Assembly (NCBI GenBank): GCA_947178195.1
Contig: CAMWXM010000137.1
Location: forward strand, 1-7,472
Source of the DNA: an uncultured Ruminococcus sp.
Lineage (GTDB): Bacteria; Bacillota; Clostridia; Oscillospirales; Ruminococcaceae
Length of the DNA stretch: 7,472 bases
Direction: 5' to 3'
The position numbers were made by a program, and so were the translations under genes. Shown here one piece after another: positions 1-4,068 of this stretch; the first letter of the stretch is position 1; every line of letters begins with the position of its first letter. The notes under the pieces were generated by a model. That model saw nothing but the letters and a program-made list of their open reading frames with translations, was not told the DNA's origin and made no database searches.

Positions 1-10
1 TTTTTGAATT

Positions 11-17
11 CTCCTTT
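11..17 (-). promoter_or_regulatory. Ribosome binding site of a gene beyond the left edge
   Basis: Read on the minus strand this is AAAGGAG, a near-perfect Shine-Dalgarno sequence, followed by ten bases (AATTCAAAAA) to the window edge with no start codon. The start codon must lie at or just outside position 1. It implies a minus-strand gene downstream of the pseudouridine synthase. Nothing of its coding sequence is visible. Confidence 0.6.
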
Positions 18-44
18 AAATGATGTTTTTTATGCCGCATTAGT

Positions 45-73
45 ATTATAAACATATAATTTTTTTATATGAA
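45..73 (-). promoter_or_regulatory. Probable sigma-A promoter for the gene off the left edge
   Basis: On the minus strand a TTCATA -35-like hexamer (73 to 68) and a perfect TATAAT -10 (50 to 45) are separated by 17 bp. Transcription would start near 38, giving a leader of roughly 40 nt that includes the Shine-Dalgarno at 17 to 11. This suggests the left-edge gene has its own promoter besides any read-through from the pseudouridine synthase gene. The -35 matches the TTGACA consensus at four of six positions. The spacer contains a small 7-bp AT inverted repeat (53-59 with 65-71). Confidence 0.45.
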
Positions 74-120
74 AGGTAATTTTTGAAAAAAATCAAATTT
101 CAGCAAAATATTTATGAAGC

Positions 121-1068
121 TTAAAACTCAATTTTAAATTCTGTTCTAGGTGAGGTAAATGTTTTCCCGTTAAGGTAATTCAGCATATCGGAATTTTCAA
201 AATCGAAGGTAATACTATAAGCGCAGAGCTGCTGAGTAAAGACCTGATATTTTTTATTTATTTTAACGTTGCCGTATTTTCCATCGCCTAAAAGCGGTGC
301 GCCAAGGAAAGAAAGATGAGCACGTATCTGATGAGTTCTACCAGTAATAAGATTTACCTTGACAAGCATAAGATCATTTTTCTTTTTTATAATATCGTAT
401 TCGGTTATTATTTTTTTATATCCGTTTTCCGGATTTGATGAGATCATAACGCTATTATGATTTTTTTTACAGTGATATGCCGTTTCTATCGAATGCTTTT
501 GCGATAATTTACCGATACATATACAAAGATACTGTTTTTTTATTTCTCTTGAACGTATTTTTTCATTTATTTCTCTTAAAGCGGCAGCATTTTTTGCGGC
601 GATAACAAGACCGGCAGTATTTCTGTCAATACGGTTGCACAAAGCAGGAGAGAAAGAAATTTCTTTGTCAGGGTCATATTCTCCTTTTTTATATAAATAT
701 GCCTGTATTATGTCAATAAGCGTATCGTCAGCCTTATGAGCACCGTGATGTACGTCTGTGCCGACAGGTTTATATACTATTATAATATTTTCATCTTCAT
801 AAACTATATCAAGTTGTGAGTAAGTGCGGTTCAATCCGATTTTTTTATTTTCCGATTTATCTTCAAAAAATTCATCGTTTATATAAAGAGTCAGAATGTC
901 TTTTTCACATAATATTTGTGAAATTTCACATCTTTTGCCGTTTAATTTTATTCGTTTCAGTCTTATGTATTTATAAAGAAGGGATTTTGGAAGATTGGGT
1001 ACAGTTTTTATGATAAATTTATCTAAACTCTGACCGCTGTCATTTTTATTTATAGTAAATTCTTTCAT
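121..1068 (-). CDS. RluA-family pseudouridine synthase (RluC/RluD type)
   Basis: This 315-residue protein should isomerise uridine to pseudouridine in RNA, most likely in 23S rRNA in the cytoplasm. An N-terminal S4-like RNA-binding domain (about residues 12-65) precedes the catalytic domain. The family motif II reads NRIDRNTAGL, with the expected catalytic Asp at 148. The usual first His of HRLD is Asn145, a change I believe is common in clostridial members. The C-terminal signature GRTHQIRAHL follows at 243-252, then LGDGKYG at 260-266. Length is normal for a two-domain family member. The frame stays open upstream to 1164, but ATG at 1068 is preferred: it has AAAAGGA about 10 bases upstream and begins directly at the conserved N-terminus, while the 32-residue extension is translated from palindromic intergenic DNA. 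The paralogue (RluB/C/D-like) and target site cannot be decided. It is transcribed divergently from the radC-uvrBA genes. Confidence 0.9.
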   Translation of the reverse strand: MKEFTINKNDSGQSLDKFIIKTVPNLPKSLLYKYIRLKRIKLNGKRCEISQILCEKDILTLYINDEFFEDKSENKKIGLNRTYSQLDIVYEDENIIIVYKPVGTDVHHGAHKADDTLIDIIQAYLYKKGEYDPDKEISFSPALCNRIDRNTAGLVIAAKNAAALREINEKIRSREIKKQYLCICIGKLSQKHSIETAYHCKKNHNSVMISSNPENGYKKIITEYDIIKKKNDLMLVKVNLITGRTHQIRAHLSFLGAPLLGDGKYGNVKINKKYQVFTQQLCAYSITFDFENSDMLNYLNGKTFTSPRTEFKIEF

Positions 1069-1102
1069 TTTTATATATTCCTTTTGTTTTGATAGCAATA
1101 TT

Positions 1103-1111
1103 ATTATACCA
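1103..1111 (-). promoter_or_regulatory. Proximal extended -10 of the pseudouridine synthase gene
   Basis: The minus strand reads TGG followed by TATAAT, an extended -10 element (TGnTATAAT). Initiation would fall near 1096, about 28 nt before the ATG at 1068, with the Shine-Dalgarno in between. No convincing -35 is seen 17 bp upstream (CCACAA), which extended -10 promoters can tolerate. The element is one arm of the 1103-1137 palindrome. This is a prediction from motif and position only. Confidence 0.4.
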
Positions 1112-1137
1112 TAAATTTTAAAAATTTGTGGTATAAT
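1103..1137. repeat. 35-bp near-perfect palindrome with a -10 element in each arm
   Basis: The left arm starts ATTATACCA (1103-1111) and the right arm ends TGGTATAAT (1129-1137), an exact 9-bp inverted repeat. Inside it, AAATTTT (1113-1119) and AAAATTT (1121-1127) are also exact complements around a single central base at 1120. The only mismatch is 1112 against 1128. Because each outer arm contains TGGTATAAT on its own strand, extended -10 elements face outward in both directions: leftward toward the pseudouridine synthase and rightward into the adjacent hairpin. It may be an operator or a symmetric divergent promoter. It is too AT-rich, and lacks a T-tract, to be a typical terminator. Confidence 0.6.
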
Positions 1138-1138
1138 T

Positions 1139-1182
1139 GCGCATCTTTTGCAGTTGTACCGCAAGGAGCGAGCAAAAGGCGC
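1139..1182 (+). other. GC-rich hairpin with a GCAA (GNRA) loop, possible structured RNA or dispersed repeat
   Basis: A GC-rich island in very AT-rich DNA folds end to end as one hairpin. GCGC 1139-1142 pairs with 1179-1182. After a 2-nt bulge, CTTTTGC 1145-1151 pairs with GCAAAAG 1172-1178. After a second 2-nt bulge, 1154-1157 pairs with 1168-1171 including two G-U pairs. A single A-A mismatch follows, then CC/GG closes a GCAA tetraloop at 1161-1164. The G-U pairs and GNRA loop work only in plus-strand RNA; on the minus strand they become A-C mismatches and a TTGC loop. There is no T-tract on either side, so it is not a standard terminator. It could be a small RNA element or a member of a dispersed intergenic repeat family; the core wording seems familiar to me from ruminococcal genomes, but that is unverified memory. 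Confidence 0.5.
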
Positions 1183-1193
1183 ATAAAAATAAA

Positions 1194-1228
1194 ATATAAT
1201 AAATGCTTTTACATTTATTATATCATAT
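1194..1228 (-). repeat. Promoter/inverted-repeat block, copy 1 (upstream of the pseudouridine synthase)
   Basis: A perfect 12-bp inverted repeat pairs ATATAATAAATG (1194-1205) with CATTTATTATAT (1212-1223) around the spacer CTTTTA. Positions 1195-1228 match 7379-7412 at 32 of 34 bases, in the same orientation. On the minus strand the block contains an extended -10, TGATATAAT (1225 to 1217). The -35 region 17 bp further upstream is only TTTATT (1245 to 1240). Initiation would fall near 1210, inside the spacer, so RNA from this promoter would carry only one arm. The symmetry is therefore more likely a DNA operator than an RNA hairpin. The resulting leader would run through the 1139-1182 hairpin region and the 35-bp palindrome before reaching the gene. 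Confidence 0.65.
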
Positions 1229-1271
1229 CAACATCAAAAAATAAACAGTAAAAAAGTAAATTATATAAAAA

Positions 1272-1299
1272 TTTATAAAAAGTCTTTAATTTTTATAAA
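1272..1299. repeat. AT-rich 10-bp inverted repeat overlapping the radC-operon -35 region
   Basis: TTTATAAAAA (1272-1281) and TTTTTATAAA (1290-1299) are exact inverted repeats separated by 8 bases (GTCTTTAA). The right arm covers the putative -35 hexamer (1292-1297) of the rightward promoter, a position where a repressor could act. All-AT arms also arise by chance in such AT-rich DNA, so function is uncertain. Confidence 0.3.
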
Positions 1300-1320
1300 A
1301 AATAGATTATACTATATAAT
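1292..1320 (+). promoter_or_regulatory. Probable sigma-A promoter of the radC-uvrB-uvrA genes
   Basis: A perfect TATAAT -10 (1315-1320) lies 17 bp after TTTATA (1292-1297), which matches four of six consensus -35 bases. Initiation is expected near 1327, giving a leader of about 44 nt ending in the GGAGG of the first gene. The leader can form a weak 5-bp hairpin (TCAGA 1339-1343 with TCTGA 1352-1356). By eye I found no GAAC-N4-GTTC type LexA/DinR box between here and the first start codon. Confidence 0.5.
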
Positions 1321-1370
1321 GTGAGTGTAAAAATAACATCAGAATTTTTTATCTGAAAAATGGAGGAATT

Positions 1371-2054
1371 ATGCCGGGGAAAATAAAAAATGATCGCAGA
1401 AGCCAGTTAAAGCAAAAATTTCTGGAAACAAGGTTTGAAGGCTTTTCAGACAGGGAAAAGCTGGAGCTTATATTGTTTTATGTTTTTCCGAAGATAAATG
1501 CAGACGAAGCTGCTGGTAAGCTTTTAGATAAATTTATAAATCTTGGAGGAGTTTTTGATGCAAACATAGAAAATTTAAAAGAAGTCAGTGAAATAAACGA
1601 TTTGGCAGCATTTCTGCTGAAGCTTATTCCCGAGCTTTCCAAAGATTATATTAATACTAAGGACAAGATGTTAATAATGGATAATTTCAAGACAGCATGT
1701 GATTATTTTAAAAATCAATTTATTGGTGAAAAGAATGAAATTATAAAAATTGCTTGTCTGGATCATAAATTAAAGCTTATAAACTGCAGCTCCATTGCCG
1801 AAGGCACACCCAGTTCAGCATTTGTTAATATCAAAAAATTAATTGAATTTACATATAAAAATAACTGCGAATCCATTATAATGATTCACAACCATCCTAA
1901 CGGAGAGCTGATTCCTTCTGACGAAGATATTAAGGCAACAAGAAATATTTATAATTATTTAAAGCCTCTGGGAATAAAGCTTATAGATCATATTATTGTT
2001 GCCGGAGGACAGGCAATCTCACTCAAGGAATCCGGCGATTTTAAGTTTATATAG
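1371..2054 (+). CDS. radC: RadC-family JAB/JAMM domain protein (divergent)
   Basis: This 227-residue protein has the usual RadC length and two-part layout: a helix-rich, HhH-like N-terminal region (about residues 18-90) and a C-terminal JAB/JAMM metal-site domain (about 110-227). The JAMM signature is complete: HNHPNG with His173 and His175, then Ser183 and Asp186 at the standard spacing (HxH-x7-S-x2-D). The segment before it is divergent: where typical RadC has a V-x-P-R-E block, this protein has VNIKKL (152-157). RadC was once thought to act in DNA repair, but the family's biochemical role is unresolved. The start ATG is preceded by GGAGG (1362-1366) at a short 4-base spacing. It is first in a probable operon, with uvrB starting 44 bp after its TAG stop. 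That context suggests co-expression with excision repair and does not demonstrate a repair role. Confidence 0.8.
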   Translation: MPGKIKNDRRSQLKQKFLETRFEGFSDREKLELILFYVFPKINADEAAGKLLDKFINLGGVFDANIENLKEVSEINDLAAFLLKLIPELSKDYINTKDKMLIMDNFKTACDYFKNQFIGEKNEIIKIACLDHKLKLINCSSIAEGTPSSAFVNIKKLIEFTYKNNCESIIMIHNHPNGELIPSDEDIKATRNIYNYLKPLGIKLIDHIIVAGGQAISLKESGDFKFI

Positions 2055-2086
2055 TGAGCAATATGCTTGTTGAATGCAATTCTTGG

Positions 2087-2093
2087 AAAGGAG
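2087..2093 (+). promoter_or_regulatory. Shine-Dalgarno that sets the uvrB start
   Basis: AAAGGAG lies five bases before the ATG at 2099. The frame is open back to a GTG at 2054 that overlaps the radC stop (TAGTG), but that GTG has no ribosome binding site and would add 15 residues absent from normal UvrB N-termini. Confidence 0.8.
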
Positions 2094-2098
2094 AAAAA

Positions 2099-4063
2099 AT
2101 GAAAGACCGTAAATTTGAACTGGTAACTGATTATAAACCATCCGGCGATCAGCCACAGGCTATTGAAAAGCTTACTGAGGGCATAAAAAAAGGATATAAG
2201 GAACAGATTCTTCTTGGAGTTACCGGTTCGGGAAAAACCTTTACAATGGCGAATATTATTGCTAATGTAAACAAACCGACTCTGATACTTGCCCATAATA
2301 AAATTCTTGCGGCACAGCTTTGCTCTGAATTTAAGGAATTTTTCCCCAACAATGCTGTTGAATATTTCGTGTCATATTATGATTATTATCAGCCGGAGGC
2401 GTATATTCCCGGTACGGACACATATATAGAAAAGGATTCTTCTATAAATGATGAAATAGACAAAATGCGACATTCTGCTACAACAGCGCTTTCAGAGCGG
2501 AATGATGTTATAATAGTTTCCAGCGTTTCCTGTATTTACTCTCTGGGAAGCCCTGAGGATTACCGTTCTATGGTAGTGTCTGTAAGAGAGGGTATGGAAA
2601 AATCCAGAGATGATTTATTAAACGAGCTGGTTGCCATACAGTATGAAAGAAACGACATTAACTTTGTCAGAAACAAATTCCGAGTAAGAGGGGACGTTGT
2701 AGAGATATTTCCTGCGTCGTCTAACGATAAGGCGGTAAGAGTTGAATTTTTCGGAGATGAAATAGACAGGATAAGCGAAATAAACGTCCTTACCGGAGAG
2801 GTGATTTCAAAGCTCAAGCATGCCGCAATTTTTCCTGCCAGTCATTATATAGTAAGCGGCAGCAAAATGAATGACGCCATAAAGGAAATAGACAGAGAGC
2901 TTGCCGAACGAATAGAATATTTTAAGTCGGAGAACAAGCTTATCGAAGCGCAGCGTATCGCCCAGCGTACCAATTACGATATGGAAATGCTTCAGGAAAT
3001 AGGATTTTGCAGCGGTATTGAAAATTATTCAAGAGTGCTGTCGGGACGTCCTCCGGGAAGTACTCCTATGACTCTTCTGGATCATTTCCCAAAGGATTTC
3101 CTACTGATGATAGATGAGAGCCATGTTACTGTACCGCAGGTAGGAGGAATGTATGCAGGCGACCGTGCAAGAAAAACCACTCTTATAGATTTCGGCTTCA
3201 GACTTCCTAGCGCATACGACAACAGACCTCTTAATTTTGATGAATTTTACGACCATATAAATCAGGTGGTATTTGTAAGCGCAACTCCGGGAAATTTTGA
3301 GCGAGAAAAATCTCATCAGACAGTAGAACAGGTTATTCGTCCGACCGGACTTGTTGACCCTGAAATTATCGTAAAGCCTGTGGAGGGGCAGATAGAGGAT
3401 ATTATCTCAGAAATAAATAAGCGTACAGAAAAAGATGAAAGAGTGCTGATTACAACACTTACAAAAAAAATGGCTGAGGATCTTACAAACTTTCTTGACG
3501 ACGCAGGAATAAAGGTAAGATATCTTCATCATGATATAGATACTATTGAGCGTATGGAAATAATAAAGGATCTCAGGGAAGGGGAGTTTGATGTTCTTGT
3601 GGGTATCAACCTTTTAAGAGAGGGACTTGATATTCCTGAGGTTTCTCTTGTTGCGATTCTTGACGCCGACAAGGAAGGCTTTCTGCGAAGCGAGACCTCT
3701 CTGGTGCAGACCATAGGGCGTGCGGCAAGAAATGCAAACGGACAGGTCATAATGTATGCCGATTGCGTTACAAAATCTATGGAAAGAGCCATAACCGAAA
3801 CCGAGCGTCGCCGTTCTATTCAGATGGCGTATAATAAAGAGCATGGAATTATTCCAAAAACCATAAAGAAAGAAATAAGAAAGGTTCTGGAAATTTCCTC
3901 CAAGGAAACGGTGGAAAAGAAAGCCGGCAAAAAGCTTTCTAAGGCTGAAAAGGCAGAGCTTATTGCAAGGCTTACAAATGAAATGAAAGCGGCGGCTAAA
4001 ATGCTTGAATTTGAGCATGCGGCTTATTTAAGAGATAAAATTAAGGAATTAGAGGGCAAGTGA
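2099..4063 (+). CDS. uvrB: UvrABC system protein B (excision repair helicase-like subunit)
   Basis: UvrB is loaded onto DNA by UvrA, inserts a beta-hairpin between the strands to verify damage, and then recruits UvrC for incision. The 654-residue protein is full length for a Gram-positive UvrB. Visible parts in order are: the N-terminal motif ending in SGDQPQA; Walker A GVTGSGKT (40-47, Lys46); the beta-hairpin region with Tyr93, Tyr94, Tyr96 and Tyr97; the Walker B-type box DESH (339-342); helicase motif VI QTIGRAAR (537-544); and a C-terminal UVR motif (about 625-654) that contacts UvrC. All key residues look intact, so it should be active. It follows radC by 44 bp and its TGA ends 5 bp before the uvrA ATG, an arrangement typical of translationally linked uvrBA pairs. 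Confidence 0.98.
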   Translation: MKDRKFELVTDYKPSGDQPQAIEKLTEGIKKGYKEQILLGVTGSGKTFTMANIIANVNKPTLILAHNKILAAQLCSEFKEFFPNNAVEYFVSYYDYYQPEAYIPGTDTYIEKDSSINDEIDKMRHSATTALSERNDVIIVSSVSCIYSLGSPEDYRSMVVSVREGMEKSRDDLLNELVAIQYERNDINFVRNKFRVRGDVVEIFPASSNDKAVRVEFFGDEIDRISEINVLTGEVISKLKHAAIFPASHYIVSGSKMNDAIKEIDRELAERIEYFKSENKLIEAQRIAQRTNYDMEMLQEIGFCSGIENYSRVLSGRPPGSTPMTLLDHFPKDFLLMIDESHVTVPQVGGMYAGDRARKTTLIDFGFRLPSAYDNRPLNFDEFYDHINQVVFVSATPGNFEREKSHQTVEQVIRPTGLVDPEIIVKPVEGQIEDIISEINKRTEKDERVLITTLTKKMAEDLTNFLDDAGIKVRYLHHDIDTIERMEIIKDLREGEFDVLVGINLLREGLDIPEVSLVAILDADKEGFLRSETSLVQTIGRAARNANGQVIMYADCVTKSMERAITETERRRSIQMAYNKEHGIIPKTIKKEIRKVLEISSKETVEKKAGKKLSKAEKAELIARLTNEMKAAAKMLEFEHAAYLRDKIKELEGK

Positions 4064-4068
4064 AAAAA

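Noticed and set aside
78..100. Terminator of the pseudouridine synthase gene
   Set aside because: Only a 5-bp AT stem with an A/T-run loop is seen, with no GC content and no properly placed T-tract.
816..1013. Open frame of 65 codons on the plus strand inside the pseudouridine synthase gene
   Set aside because: It lies antisense to a well-supported gene and resembles no family I recognise. It is a shadow frame.
1069..1164. N-terminal extension of the pseudouridine synthase by 32 residues
   Set aside because: It would be encoded by the palindrome and part of the hairpin. The ATG at 1068 has a proper Shine-Dalgarno and begins at the conserved domain edge.
1139..1182. Intrinsic terminator
   Set aside because: The hairpin is strong, but neither side is followed by a T-tract on the relevant strand, and it lies at the 5' side of both flanking genes.
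1095..1230. Miniature transposable element (MITE) covering the intergenic structures
   Set aside because: I could not find matching terminal inverted repeats at the block's ends or a target-site duplication. The related copy near 7400 shares only the promoter block.
2054..2098. GTG start for uvrB overlapping the radC stop codon
   Set aside because: It has no ribosome binding site, and the ATG at 2099 has AAAGGAG at ideal spacing and gives the standard N-terminus.
3614..4018. Open frame of 134 codons antisense to uvrB
   Set aside because: It is antisense to the conserved UvrB C-terminal half. It lacks motifs and has a composition typical of reverse frames of low-GC coding DNA.
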